A stretch of DNA of 64,000 nt from Prochlorococcus sp. AG-363-B04 (GCA_003278465.1 QCFC01000007.1:20897-84896); one strand, 5' to 3'; numbered from the stretch's first letter, positions 34,267-45,216 are shown. The notes: generated from the letters alone by a model not told the origin. Translations and numbers: made by a program.

Positions 34267-34575
34267 CTCAAAAGCCCACGCGAATTGTCTATCACATAAT
34301 CTTTATTTAAAATTACCAAAAGAACTTAATGGAAGATATTGAAGGGCTGATTCTAGAAATTCTCTGTTAAGACTAGTTTCTAGTTAGTTAAAAGACAGAT
34401 CTAACTGCCGAGCTCTATCCTTCACTGTAAATTTGATTAAATAAAACAAATCCCATTCAGAATATAGATCTTGAATAACAATTGACATCAATATAAATAA
34501 ATATTATAGATATTACAGTTTTTATACCTAATATTTTCACTTCTATAATGCTAGCTATGACGTTAATAAAGAATA

Positions 34576-34884
34576 TTGATCATGCTCTCATCATCAACTC
34601 GTCTTAGGATTTCCGATATTCTTAAGCGCATAGAGAATGGTCAACCAGTTTCCATAAGTGAAAGGATTTATTTGAAAAAATTTGCTGACAATGATCAATC
34701 TGTAGCCAGCTGGGTTCATAAAGCTCGTGTTAAGCAAAAAAGAACCAAACAAGTTGATGGAATAGAAGAACTTCTGAATGGGTTAAGCCTCGGTTCTCCA
34801 GATCCAAATACAGATTTCAACTCAAAAGAAGATGACCTTGCTGATTGGTTTAAAGGTGCACCTTCTTGGCTTAGTAGAAGTTAG
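34576..34884 (+). CDS. hypothetical protein
   Basis: 102 aa ORF SSSTRLRISDILKRIENGQPVSISERIYLKKFADNDQSVASWVHKAR. Confidence 0.7.
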   Translation: MIMLSSSTRLRISDILKRIENGQPVSISERIYLKKFADNDQSVASWVHKARVKQKRTKQVDGIEELLNGLSLGSPDPNTDFNSKEDDLADWFKGAPSWLSRS

Positions 34885-34911
34885 TCAAAATAGAGGTGAT
34901 TACAAGATCAA

Positions 34912-35655
34912 CTAAAAATTCCAAAGAGTATCAAAAACTCCATTAAGAAATCTGAGTCTCATTAAAGCACTACTTTTAAGGAACTGATTCATTTGACTAA
35001 TTAATAATAATTGTGCTTGGGAACCAAGCGAATCAATAACAAATTCCCTATCCTCATTAATCCAACGAATCAGTGATTTTTTTTCTATCTCTGCATGAAA
35101 TTGGATGCCATATGATGTTTTCCCAATTCTAAACAACTGTTCTTTGCATCTCTCGCTCGTTGCAAGAAGTTTAGCCTTCTCTGGAAGAATTATACGATCT
35201 GCATGCCAATGCAATACATTTAAAGGCTCATCACTAATTCTTGAAACTAAATCTTCATTTTGGTCAGTAATAAATCTAATTGGTGACCAACCTATTTCAG
35301 GTTTATGAATACGCGTTTCACTACATACTAGTTTATCTACATTACCTCCTGAAATAAATGATATTAATTGTGCTCCGAAGCAAACCCCAACCATTGGTAT
35401 AGAGAGGGATATTGCTTTTTCAAGAAATAAAGTCTCCTTAAAAAGCCAGGGAAATTTATTAGTATGAAGATCCCTTAATCCCATAGGCCCCCCAAGAATT
35501 AGAAGTCCGTCATTCTCTTGGATTTCTGGTATGGGTTGGTTTAAATACAAACGGCATATTTCCATAGATATACCACGTTTATGCGCAATTTTTAAAAATA
35601 ACTGAGGTCCTTCACGATCAATATTCTGAAGAACAATTATTTTTTTTAGATTCAT
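34912..35655 (-). CDS. class I glutamine amidotransferase-like protein
   Basis: LLILGGPMGLRD; MVGVCFGAQLI; GIQFHAEIE. Confidence 0.9.
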   Translation of the reverse strand: MNLKKIIVLQNIDREGPQLFLKIAHKRGISMEICRLYLNQPIPEIQENDGLLILGGPMGLRDLHTNKFPWLFKETLFLEKAISLSIPMVGVCFGAQLISFISGGNVDKLVCSETRIHKPEIGWSPIRFITDQNEDLVSRISDEPLNVLHWHADRIILPEKAKLLATSERCKEQLFRIGKTSYGIQFHAEIEKKSLIRWINEDREFVIDSLGSQAQLLLISQMNQFLKSSALMRLRFLNGVFDTLWNF

Positions 35656-35731
35656 ATTGATAAAATATTAATTGAGTTTATTTAAAACTAAAATCATAGA
35701 TAAGTTCTATAAATGTAATAATATATATGAT

Positions 35732-36532
35732 TCAACTTGAAGCAGAGGTGTAATAGCGCAATGCAAATCTCCAAAACAAAATGCTTGATGTAAAAAGGAA
35801 AATAGAAAACACTAATGATCCAATGAAATATACATTAGATACTCCTCCTAGAATAGCTTCTGCAGGTACAGTTGTAAGAAAAGCAATCGGCAATACGAAA
35901 GTAAATATTATACGTAAAAAATTGGGATATGCTGATACTGGATAGCGACCTGCAACAAGGGTAGAGCGTAAAACTTCTGTAGTATTCCACACTTTTACAA
36001 ACCAAATACTCAATGTCGACAACAAAAACCAAAGACTATATAAAATAATAAGACTAGAGAGGAGCATTAAACTCCCCAATAAAATCATTTCACTTTGAAT
36101 CATCCTACTATTCACTGCGAGACTATATGCAATTAATATAAAACCAGATATGACTGCAGGTATACCCCATGGTGATATTACTCTTAGCGACAACCACAAC
36201 TGACTTTTAAAAGGTTTTAAAAGAACAAAATCCAGAGTGCCATTTTGTACATGTCTGACTATTCTACTTAGATTAGGTTGTAATATTGAAGTTGTAAATC
36301 CATCCAGGATTGTATACAATCCAAGAATAATTAAAGAATCATTCCAAGACCATCCTCCCAAGGTTGTATTTGGCCCAAACAAAAGAGACAATACAAAAAT
36401 ACTTCCTGAAAGATTTCCAATAACAGAGACTATTTCAACAAAAAAATTTAATCTATACTCCATATCAATAGCTATACTTGTTTTCCAAAAACTAAATAAT
36501 ATTTTTAGAGTTGTGATAATTTTGTCCTTCAT
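35732..36532 (-). CDS. ABC-2 type permease (DUF990-like)
   Basis: Multi-TM; directly downstream of paralogous permease and ATPase. Confidence 0.8.
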   Translation of the reverse strand: MKDKIITTLKILFSFWKTSIAIDMEYRLNFFVEIVSVIGNLSGSIFVLSLLFGPNTTLGGWSWNDSLIILGLYTILDGFTTSILQPNLSRIVRHVQNGTLDFVLLKPFKSQLWLSLRVISPWGIPAVISGFILIAYSLAVNSRMIQSEMILLGSLMLLSSLIILYSLWFLLSTLSIWFVKVWNTTEVLRSTLVAGRYPVSAYPNFLRIIFTFVLPIAFLTTVPAEAILGGVSNVYFIGSLVFSIFLFTSSILFWRFALRYYTSASS

Positions 36533-36539
36533 TTATCCT

Positions 36540-37337
36540 TTAAGCCCCCATTGCAGAATAGTGCTTAAGTCCTTTATTCCAGGCAAATAGGCTAATACAA
36601 AGAAAAATAATACCCCAAATTATTAACATAGCGAATCCATTTATAATATTTACTTTCTCACCGGATAATAGTTGAGCCGGGAAAGCCAATAAATAGGGAT
36701 AGGGCGTAAACATTGCTATTGACTTTACGGAATTAGGAAAGACATTTAAAGGTGCTACTAAGCCAGATAGAAATATATATGGAATTAGCAAAAGTCGTTC
36801 AATCGAACTTGCCCTTTCATTCCAAAAACATAGCATTGAGAAACACCAATGTATAAGGAATCGAACCCAAAAAGCAAGTATAATTGATAAAAGAGAGAGA
36901 AGTATATGTAAAAGACTAGGGATCCAAAATGTATCTGGAAGGAAAATAAAGAACACAATTAACATGAGTAGGACTATAGGAATTCGTGTAATTTGTTCAG
37001 CAACATGTGATGTAAAATATCTCCAAAATGGAATAATTGGTTGAAGTAAAAATGGAGCTATCCTTCCTTCCAAGGTATCTTCCTCAAATGAGACCATAAC
37101 CCATACAGCTGTAAATTGCCTTACAACAAAAGCTGACAAAAAATATCTTGTAATTTGCTCATTACTTAGTTCAACAAAATTACTACTATCAACCTCAACC
37201 CAAATACCTAACATTATCAAAGGTAGTAATCCAGAAACTGCCCAAAGAGCTATTTCCACTCGATACTCAAGCATTAATGCATACTGCGAGTCTAATAGGG
37301 CTTTAAGTGCTCTAAAAAATTTCATTTCAAGATCCAA
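36540..37337 (-). CDS. ABC-2 type permease
   Basis: Multi-TM; overlaps the ATPase gene end by 11 bp. Confidence 0.8.
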   Translation of the reverse strand: MDLEMKFFRALKALLDSQYALMLEYRVEIALWAVSGLLPLIMLGIWVEVDSSNFVELSNEQITRYFLSAFVVRQFTAVWVMVSFEEDTLEGRIAPFLLQPIIPFWRYFTSHVAEQITRIPIVLLMLIVFFIFLPDTFWIPSLLHILLSLLSIILAFWVRFLIHWCFSMLCFWNERASSIERLLLIPYIFLSGLVAPLNVFPNSVKSIAMFTPYPYLLAFPAQLLSGEKVNIINGFAMLIIWGIIFLCISLFAWNKGLKHYSAMGA

Positions 37338-38328
37338 TATTTACATTTTGAGTCTTACCATGCTTAAACAATTCACTAATGAGTAATTCAATAGGTAGAT
37401 CAGTAACTTCCAAATCCTTAACCGAAAATCTATTTAAAATAGAAGTCAGGCTTAAGGAAAGTTTTTCTCGAGGTATTAAGAACCTAACATAAGAATTTTG
37501 ATATTCTTCAATTATACCATATTGCTCTAATTCTTGTCTGGGATAAATATTATGAAACTCAATATTAACAGAGCGTGATGGTGAAAGTGACTCAGTAAGT
37601 TTCTTCAAATCTCCATCATAAAAAATCTTACCTTTATGGATTAAAATTACCCTACGTGAAAGCGAGGTAATATCTGCCATGTAATGGCTAGTTAGTAATA
37701 TTGTAGCTTTAAACTTCTTATTATAATCAGACAAAAATTCCCTGATTCTTATTTGCGCATTTACATCTAAACCTAGAGTCGGCTCATCAAGGAATAAAAC
37801 TGAAGGTCTATGTAATAGTGAAGCCATTAACTCTGCTTTCATTCGTTGACCAAGGGAAAGTTTTCTGACAGGTCTTTTAAGCTCATCATCTATATCAAGC
37901 ATGTTTGCTAGTTCATGAATTCGCTTTCTAGCTTCAAGATCAGTTAAACCATAGACTGCGGCATTGACTTTAAATGAATCTAAGGGAGGTAAATCCCATA
38001 TCAACTGTTGCTTTTGACCCATAACAAAAGTTATTTTTTTTAAAAAACTACTATGTCTTAAATGAGGAATATCGCCATCAACTAAAGCTTGTCCGTAGCT
38101 GGGATGAATAAGACCGCAAAGCATTTTCAAGGTCGTTGTCTTACCAGCACCATTTGGACCTATAAATCCAACTATTTCTCCCGGTTCTATATCGAACTCA
38201 ACACAATCAACTGCTTCCACACGACTAAAACTTCTTGCGAAGAAATGTCTAAGAGTTCCACGAATGCCAGGCTTCTTAGTGGAAACGAGAAAAGTTTTAG
38301 TTAGAGAGCGTGCAGTGATAATTGACAT
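37327..38328 (-). CDS. ABC transporter ATP-binding protein
   Basis: GPNGAGKTTTLKMLCGL, LSLGQRMKAELMASLLH, LFLDEPTLGLD. Confidence 0.92.
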   Translation of the reverse strand: MSIITARSLTKTFLVSTKKPGIRGTLRHFFARSFSRVEAVDCVEFDIEPGEIVGFIGPNGAGKTTTLKMLCGLIHPSYGQALVDGDIPHLRHSSFLKKITFVMGQKQQLIWDLPPLDSFKVNAAVYGLTDLEARKRIHELANMLDIDDELKRPVRKLSLGQRMKAELMASLLHRPSVLFLDEPTLGLDVNAQIRIREFLSDYNKKFKATILLTSHYMADITSLSRRVILIHKGKIFYDGDLKKLTESLSPSRSVNIEFHNIYPRQELEQYGIIEEYQNSYVRFLIPREKLSLSLTSILNRFSVKDLEVTDLPIELLISELFKHGKTQNVNIGS

Positions 38329-38654
38329 AAATACTATTTTTTTCGTTACTACGAGCTTTAAAATAAGGAGAAGGTAGCCCTGTTAGTCGGCAAATTGATT
38401 GATTTACAAGGGATTTCCCAAGCAAGACGATCGCATGTAGACTTCCTACATCATAGAGTCCAAATCTCGGCCTAAGGGGGAGCAGATATATGCAATTTGT
38501 CATCTTTTATTGCAATATCGCCATAAGCTTATGAAATGTAAAGGGGCCAGGGTCAGAACCTAGAGATTTACAACCAGCGGAGCATTAAGGTTGTTATGGC
38601 ATAAGATAGTTACTAGGCCTTCCTATTCTGAAAAAAAATAGAGATAGATATCCC

Positions 38655-39992
38655 ATGACCAGTGAGACATTAAATTCAGGTAAATCGCTTAATTTAAGTA
38701 GTGGATCTAACGTGACTTCTTCTTCATTGTCTCAAGGAACAAATCTTAAGGCTGGCGAACATATTTCGAAGCAACCTGCAGATCAACTTTCATCTGGGCT
38801 TCTAGGATGGTATGCAGTCAGAAATAGTTGTGGCTTAAAAAACGAGGAGCTATATTTCTTCTCAATGTTCAATGAGCCTCTTGTCCTTTATAGAGACAAG
38901 AACTCAAGGCCAAGATGTATAAAAGACCTTTGTCCTCATAGAGGCGCTTCCTTTCAAGGAGGTCAATTCAATTCCGGGGAGATAGTTTGCCCTTATCACG
39001 GAGGTAGATTCTCATCAGAAGGTAATTGTACAAATCTAGATAGGATCACATGTCAGCACATTATTGATTCTAACTATAACAATTATGCTAAGAAGATACA
39101 TTTATATCAATATCCATGTGTTGAAAAAGATGGGTACATTTATATTTACTATACGGGGAAAGCCAAAACAAATCTAAATGAATTTGATTTGAAAGAGTCG
39201 CTAGATGATTCTATTCCAGATTCATATGGATTTAGAACTTCAGAATATGCCTATGAAGAAGTATATGTAGATTTCAAATGTGATTGGGCAAGAATCATTG
39301 AAAATCACTTAGACATATTGCATATTTTTTGGATTCATGGTGAAACCATACCGGACAAAGATGTTAATCGTCAGGTTATAACAAGTTTTAATCAAGACAT
39401 AACAAGAGATAGTAGACACATAGAAAGTAAATACAATCATAAAGATAAAAGCAAAGGTGAATTTATAACCTTAAAATTCATTCCACCTGGTCGTGTATTA
39501 ATTTATAAAGGATCTCCAGAGACAGCTAGATATATTCAAGTTCTAGACCATATTCCACTTGCCAACAATAGAGCAAGAGTTATTGTTAGACATTATAGAA
39601 AATTCTTAAAAAACAAGTTCATAACTAAATTATTCATTTTCAAACTTCTTCAACATCGTATCTTCTATAAAATATTTTCAGAAGATTATCTTGTATTAAA
39701 AACACAGACATTTAATCAACAGATGGGTTACATAAAAAAAGACAACATCAAGCTGCTAGGAGAAGATAAAATGATTCAATACTATTGGGATTGGTATCAA
39801 AATGCCTTAAACAAAGATAAGCCATGGGAACTTCATCAAACCAATTCGCAGACAAATTCAGTACATTTTGACACACCAATGTTGTATCCACCCGAGAATC
39901 CAGAACTAGCGAAAAATAATGAGAGAAATATTGTAATTCAAATTCTAATAAGAATTCTTGTACCTATTGGCATAGTAATGCTAATAATATAA
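38655..39992 (+). CDS. Rieske-type oxygenase, PaO/CAO-like family
   Basis: Rieske CPHRG...CPYHGG; mononuclear Fe motif NHLDILHIFWIH; C-terminal TM. Confidence 0.85.
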   Translation: MTSETLNSGKSLNLSSGSNVTSSSLSQGTNLKAGEHISKQPADQLSSGLLGWYAVRNSCGLKNEELYFFSMFNEPLVLYRDKNSRPRCIKDLCPHRGASFQGGQFNSGEIVCPYHGGRFSSEGNCTNLDRITCQHIIDSNYNNYAKKIHLYQYPCVEKDGYIYIYYTGKAKTNLNEFDLKESLDDSIPDSYGFRTSEYAYEEVYVDFKCDWARIIENHLDILHIFWIHGETIPDKDVNRQVITSFNQDITRDSRHIESKYNHKDKSKGEFITLKFIPPGRVLIYKGSPETARYIQVLDHIPLANNRARVIVRHYRKFLKNKFITKLFIFKLLQHRIFYKIFSEDYLVLKTQTFNQQMGYIKKDNIKLLGEDKMIQYYWDWYQNALNKDKPWELHQTNSQTNSVHFDTPMLYPPENPELAKNNERNIVIQILIRILVPIGIVMLII

Positions 39993-40153
39993 TAATACTC
40001 CTTTAGAGGCCATTAAATTTACAGATAAATGAGTATTATAAAAAATATGTCTCTCATTTAAATAGCATTTTTTATGAAACTAAATTTACGGTATTTGAAC
40101 TTACTTTTTATTTAAATATGGATACTGACTGTATCCTTGCTAAAATAACTATA

Positions 40154-40270
40154 ATGAAAAATCTTTTTATGGCGAACAACAATGAACGTCCGGCTTGGAT
40201 GAACTGGGCATATCTAGGCATATTCCTTTGGTCAAGCTGGCAGATCGCTAATTTTTGGATAAATAAATAA
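40154..40270 (+). CDS. small Trp-rich membrane protein (38 aa) MKNLFMANNNERPAWMNWAYLGIFLWSSWQIANFWINK
   Basis: Manual translation; not in ORF track. Confidence 0.55.
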   Translation: MKNLFMANNNERPAWMNWAYLGIFLWSSWQIANFWINK

Positions 40271-40458
40271 ATAATAAAATACTAAAATCCTCTTATTATT
40301 TAACTAACAAATACAAGATATCAATACATGCTATTTAAATATAATAAATATATGCCTGATTAATCGTTGGATTGTAAAAATAATCACCAAGGATAGTGAG
40401 TATTGATAGACAATAAATCAAACTTTTGGTTTAAGAAGGTATTGCAATAAACTTTACT

Positions 40459-40989
40459 ATGACAGTAGGAATCTACTTCGCTACAACAACAGGCAAAACA
40501 GAGGATATAGCTGAACGCCTTCATGGCATGATCAGCAACGCAAACACTCCAAAGGACTTGGCTGACGTTAATGACGTTAGTGAGTTCTCAGATTTAGATG
40601 GAATCATCTGTGGCATCCCAACTTGGAATACTGGGGCTGACATCGAAAGATCCGGAACAGCCTGGGACTCTCTTCTCGATGACATAGGTGGCTTAAATCT
40701 AAAAGGAAAAAAAGTTGCGATCTTTGGTTTAGGTGACTCGTCTACCTACACTGAGAACTTTTGTGATGCAATGGAAGAACTACATTCTCATTTCGTAAAA
40801 GCGGGTGCCAGTATGGTTGGATATGTAAGTAAATCAGATTACACATTTGAAGAATCCAAAAGTGTAATAGGCGAATCATTCTGTGGATTACCATTAGATG
40901 AAGATAGTGAGTCTGATATGACAGACGACCGGTTAGCCAAGTGGGCAATCCAGCTTAAAGCAGAAATGACAAGTCTTAATCAAAAATAA
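40459..40989 (+). CDS. isiB: flavodoxin, long chain
   Basis: VGIYFATTTGKTEDIAERL; CGIPTWNTGADIERSGTAWDSLL; GLGDSSTYTENFCDAME. Confidence 0.95.
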   Translation: MTVGIYFATTTGKTEDIAERLHGMISNANTPKDLADVNDVSEFSDLDGIICGIPTWNTGADIERSGTAWDSLLDDIGGLNLKGKKVAIFGLGDSSTYTENFCDAMEELHSHFVKAGASMVGYVSKSDYTFEESKSVIGESFCGLPLDEDSESDMTDDRLAKWAIQLKAEMTSLNQK

Positions 40990-41086
40990 AATGCCAGAAA
41001 TAAGTGTATCAAATTAATTGTAGTGTATATATTTTGTTGTTTATGAGGTATATATTTTATTAGAAAGCCTGCTTAATACATAATTT

Positions 41087-41881
41087 ATGGCCACTTATAA
41101 GCCTTGGCTAGAGATTAAAAACGTCGATGCATGGATTGGTAATTACCAAGTCTTCAAAAATCTAAATATTAAACTCAATCTTGGTGAAAATACTACTATT
41201 TTAGGTCCAAATGGAGCTGGTAAAACAGCCCTTATTAAATTAATAACACGTGAGATATATCCTGTAATTAAAAAAGATTCTGTATTCCGTATTTTCGGTT
41301 CAACAATAATAAATCTTTGGGAATTAAGGAATCAATTAGGAATTGTATCTGGCGATATAGAAAGAAGAATATCACATAAAATAACAGCATCAGATTTCGT
41401 ATTATCAGGTTTTTTTGGTTCTATAGGTATTGGTAGAAATTATTGTCCTTCACAACAACAAAAGGAATATGCTGAAGAAATTCTAGTACAGTTAAATCTA
41501 GATAATATTTCAACAAAAGAATATGGATCTCTCTCTGATGGACAAAAAAAACGTCTGATAATTGCTAGATCACTTATTCACAAGCCGAGAATTTTAGTCC
41601 TTGATGAACCTACCAATGCTCTGGATTTAAAGTCAAAACATGAGCTATTGGCTTTATTAAGATCTCTATGCAAAAATGGAACAAATATTTTACTAATAAC
41701 TCATAAAATTGAAACAATATTTGAAGAAATGGACAGAGTTATATTTATTAAACATGGGAAGATCGTAGAAGATAATCAAAGAGAAAGGATCCTAGACAGC
41801 TCAAAGATCAGTAAACTATTTGAAACACCAATAGAATTAATAAAAAAAAATGACTACTATTTTGCATCACAAGCTAAATAG
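41087..41881 (+). CDS. ABC transporter ATP-binding protein (ModF-like/metal type)
   Basis: GPNGAGKTALIKL, LSDGQKKRLIIARSL, LVLDEPTNALD. Confidence 0.85.
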   Translation: MATYKPWLEIKNVDAWIGNYQVFKNLNIKLNLGENTTILGPNGAGKTALIKLITREIYPVIKKDSVFRIFGSTIINLWELRNQLGIVSGDIERRISHKITASDFVLSGFFGSIGIGRNYCPSQQQKEYAEEILVQLNLDNISTKEYGSLSDGQKKRLIIARSLIHKPRILVLDEPTNALDLKSKHELLALLRSLCKNGTNILLITHKIETIFEEMDRVIFIKHGKIVEDNQRERILDSSKISKLFETPIELIKKNDYYFASQAK

Positions 41882-41924
41882 TAAAACTTCCTAGGATTAA
41901 TTATATTTTGCCCATCAGTTATAA

Positions 41925-42146
41925 TTATAATATTATAAGTATAACTAATACGATTAATAAGAGGAAAATGAAAATTCTTCCCTTCTGGTAAATTGAATTA
42001 TATTTTTTAAAAGAAAATATATTGTCCCCTATATATCTCTTATTAGAAACTGGGGTTCCACACCTTGCGCAGACAAGGCGCCCCGCAAGTGCTCTATCCG
42101 CACGAAAATCACTACTCCCGCAAACATAGCATGATGTTCCTACCAT
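41925..42146 (-). CDS. zinc-ribbon membrane mini-protein
   Basis: CYVCGSS...CARCGTP plus C-terminal TM. Confidence 0.75.
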   Translation of the reverse strand: MVGTSCYVCGSSDFRADRALAGRLVCARCGTPVSNKRYIGDNIFSFKKYNSIYQKGRIFIFLLLIVLVILIIL

Positions 42147-42317
42147 TATTTAAGTCTTCCAAAGAGTACATGATTGACATTTAATAGAGATTTAGCCGAG
42201 AAATAAATACAATAGTTATACAACATATATAATCGAATAAAAAGCTTAATATAAGTCCTATCATACTATCACATCACCTAATGCCTAACTATTGATCAAA
42301 GGTAATTAAATGGCTAA

Positions 42318-43043
42318 TTATATCCATCCATCAAGAAATGCAAGTGGATTCTCCATCGTTTCTGAATAACCAAGTATGCCTTGAGGCAGAAATTCATAAA
42401 CTATATTACTATTAGAGTCTAACAAATAAGTAGCTCCAAGCTGAGTAAGAAAACGATTGCATGAAATATATATTTGCCAGTTCATCAAAATCTCAGCCAT
42501 ATTGATCAATCTTAGTGTTGCCAACTCAAAAGGTCTTTGATAACCTTCCCCCAGAAGAAATTTAAAAGTTGATGAGTCAATTTTAATTAGATCGCCAATT
42601 TGTAAAGACATCTCATCTGGAAGTCTTTGATTTGCGTGTTTATCTCCCAAATAGCCACGAAGAACCTCTCTAAGTGTTCCTGGTGATCCAATCCCTGCAC
42701 ACATTAGAATCAAATTAATTAATACTGGAAATGGTAAAGACAAGCCAGAATTTAGGCCCAATGATTTATGCAGTTGATTATCTTCGCAAACCAAAAGTGA
42801 TTCATGGGGTAATCCCGTAAATTTGCAAAAACGTTTTTTTGTGGAGTCATTCCCAATCCCAAAAGCAAACAAATTAGTATCTGATTCTTCTATTTTAGCT
42901 ATTGACTTCGAAAGCAATTGAGCGTACTCAAAGCTATCAAAATTACCAAGCATTCCAAAAATAACGACAATACTTTTTGTTTTAATCTCTCTATTTTCAG
43001 GTTTCTTTATCCTTGATAATAGTTCCTTAGGGCATTTTCTCAT
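42318..43043 (-). CDS. AhpC/TSA (peroxiredoxin-like) family protein
   Basis: VVIFGMLGNFDSFEYAQLLSKSIAKIEESDTNLFAFGIGNDSTKKRFCKFTGLP. Confidence 0.7.
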   Translation of the reverse strand: MRKCPKELLSRIKKPENREIKTKSIVVIFGMLGNFDSFEYAQLLSKSIAKIEESDTNLFAFGIGNDSTKKRFCKFTGLPHESLLVCEDNQLHKSLGLNSGLSLPFPVLINLILMCAGIGSPGTLREVLRGYLGDKHANQRLPDEMSLQIGDLIKIDSSTFKFLLGEGYQRPFELATLRLINMAEILMNWQIYISCNRFLTQLGATYLLDSNSNIVYEFLPQGILGYSETMENPLAFLDGWI

Positions 43044-43235
43044 GTGATTAGATTCAGAAAAGGATTATTCATATAATAACTGATAAATTATTCTCCTTAA
43101 CCAGTAGAGGAAACTGTCTACCTATAGATACAAAATTATTAATAAGTTTATACTTTCTCCTGTTTAGTCATTATTTTAAAGACATGTTTTAGTTTAATTA
43201 GTAGAGTATCATTAATTAGCTCTATTAACTTCACC

Positions 43236-43772
43236 ATGACTGAACTGGCTAAAGTAATAAATAATCATTTATCATGTGAATTTCAAGCAAGTCATACCTA
43301 CCTTGCAATGTCAATTTGGCTTAGAGAGAAAGATCTAGCGGGTTTTTCCACTTATATGCAACGCAAAAGCCAAGAGGAAAGAGAGCATGCAGATAGACTC
43401 ATTGCATATTTAGTTGACTGTGACGCACAAGTTGAGCTCCCGAGTGTAGATGCTCCTCAACGAAGCTGGACTTCAACCCAGTCTCTATTCGATCAAGTTT
43501 ATGAAATGGAACAAGCTGTTACAGCATCTATAAACACAATATATTCAATCGCAGAAAAAGCTGGCGAACGTAGTGCTACTGCTATGCTTGATTGGTTTGT
43601 TGCAGAGCAACTTCAAGAAGAAGCAGAGGCACGTTTCGTAAGGAAAAGACTACGCTTAGCAAGTGATAACAGTGCAGCACTACTTCTTTTAGATCAACAA
43701 TTCCTAGATGGAACGGCACTTTTAACTGTCAAGGGGAATCCAATGGGACTAAACAATTATAACTCTAAATGA
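43236..43772 (+). CDS. ftn: ferritin, canonical ferroxidase ligands
   Basis: EFQASHTYLAMSIWL; EEREHADRLIAYL; VAEQLQEEAEARF. Confidence 0.95.
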   Translation: MTELAKVINNHLSCEFQASHTYLAMSIWLREKDLAGFSTYMQRKSQEEREHADRLIAYLVDCDAQVELPSVDAPQRSWTSTQSLFDQVYEMEQAVTASINTIYSIAEKAGERSATAMLDWFVAEQLQEEAEARFVRKRLRLASDNSAALLLLDQQFLDGTALLTVKGNPMGLNNYNSK

Positions 43773-44130
43773 CATTATTTTATTAATTAATATCTAGTGA
43801 CTCTTAGAAAATTAATCTGGACAAATAATTCATCTTAATACGAAATATATAATATTTTAACATACAAAGTACAAATTCAAAAGTACCAACTTATACCTCT
43901 AGAATCTGTAAAAACTCATAATTAAATGCTATAAAATCCATATTGATGATCACCTTCAACAAATTCCTATGAAGTATTTTATTCGAAATTGTTTATAGTA
44001 TGACCATGAAAAGTAACCAATGATATTGGTATTAAGTTCATATAGAACATTCGTGATAATCCGTGTAAAGAGCACAACCAATTTTCCTCCTACTGAAAAT
44101 ACCTTGGTAATGCCCTTTTACTTCTATCTC

Positions 44131-45183
44131 GTGCAAACCTATGGGAACCCGAACGTTACCTATGACTGGTACGCGGGTAATTCTGGTGTAGTTGGCCGAT
44201 CTGGAAAATTTATTGCCGCCCACGCAGCTCATGCTGGCCTAATGATGTTCTGGGCAGGCGCTTTCACACTTTTCGAGCTCGCTCGTTATGACCCTTCAAT
44301 GCCGATGGGTAATCAAGGATTAATTTGCCTACCACATTTAGCAGGTCTTGGAATTGGAGGAATTGAAAACAGTGTGATTACTGAACCGTATGGATGCACA
44401 GTAATCGCTGTCCTTCATTTGATTTTCTCTGGAGTTTTGGGAGCAGGAGGACTTCTCCATTCAATGAAATTCGAAGGAGATCTTGCAGATTCAACTGGTA
44501 GGCCAAAAAAGTTTGATTTTGATTGGGATGATCCAAACAAACTTACTTTTATTCTTGGTCATCACCTTATATTCTTAGGACTTGGCTGCATTCAGTTTGT
44601 TGAATGGGCTAAATACCATGGAATATGGGATTCAGCTCAAGGAATTGTTCGAACAATTGAACCAAACCTAAGCATTGGTATGGTTTGGAATCATCAAAGT
44701 GATTTCCTAACTATTAATAGTCTCGAAGATGTTATGGGTGGCCATGGTGTGTTGGCATTTATCCTCATTTCAGGAGGTGCCTTTCATATAGCTACTAAAC
44801 AATTTGGTGAATACACCGAATTCAAAGGAAAAGGTCTTCTCTCAGCAGAATCAGTACTTTCTTACTCCCTTGCGGGAGTTGCCTATATGGCCTTTGTTGC
44901 CGCCTTCTGGTGTTCAACAAATACAACCATTTATCCGACTGAGTTTTATGGTGAGGTTCTAAAGCTTAGTTTTGAATTCTCACCATATTTCACTGATACT
45001 GCAATTCTTCCTCTTGATGTTCATACATCAAGAGCTTGGCTATCAAATTCACATTTCTTCCTTGGGTTTTTCTATCTTCAAGGGCATCTTTGGCATGCGC
45101 TAAGAGCAATGGGATTTGATTTCAAGAGGGTAGGTCAGGCATTTGAAAACATAGAAAATGCCAAAATCACATCTGGAGAATAA
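44131..45183 (+). CDS. Pcb/IsiA-type chlorophyll-binding antenna protein, likely GTG start at 44131 (track start 44020)
   Basis: VQTYGNPNVTYDWYAGNSGVVGRSGKFIAAHAAHAGLMMFWAGAFTLFELARYDPS; six-helix CP43-like family. Confidence 0.93.
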   Translation: MQTYGNPNVTYDWYAGNSGVVGRSGKFIAAHAAHAGLMMFWAGAFTLFELARYDPSMPMGNQGLICLPHLAGLGIGGIENSVITEPYGCTVIAVLHLIFSGVLGAGGLLHSMKFEGDLADSTGRPKKFDFDWDDPNKLTFILGHHLIFLGLGCIQFVEWAKYHGIWDSAQGIVRTIEPNLSIGMVWNHQSDFLTINSLEDVMGGHGVLAFILISGGAFHIATKQFGEYTEFKGKGLLSAESVLSYSLAGVAYMAFVAAFWCSTNTTIYPTEFYGEVLKLSFEFSPYFTDTAILPLDVHTSRAWLSNSHFFLGFFYLQGHLWHALRAMGFDFKRVGQAFENIENAKITSGE

Positions 45184-45216
45184 TCACAAGGCCTTATCTA
45201 CTCAAAATTCTAGATA

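Noticed and set aside
38297-38503. Minus-strand 68-aa ORF upstream of ABC ATPase
   Set aside because: Overlaps the ABC ATPase gene start; no convincing protein features.
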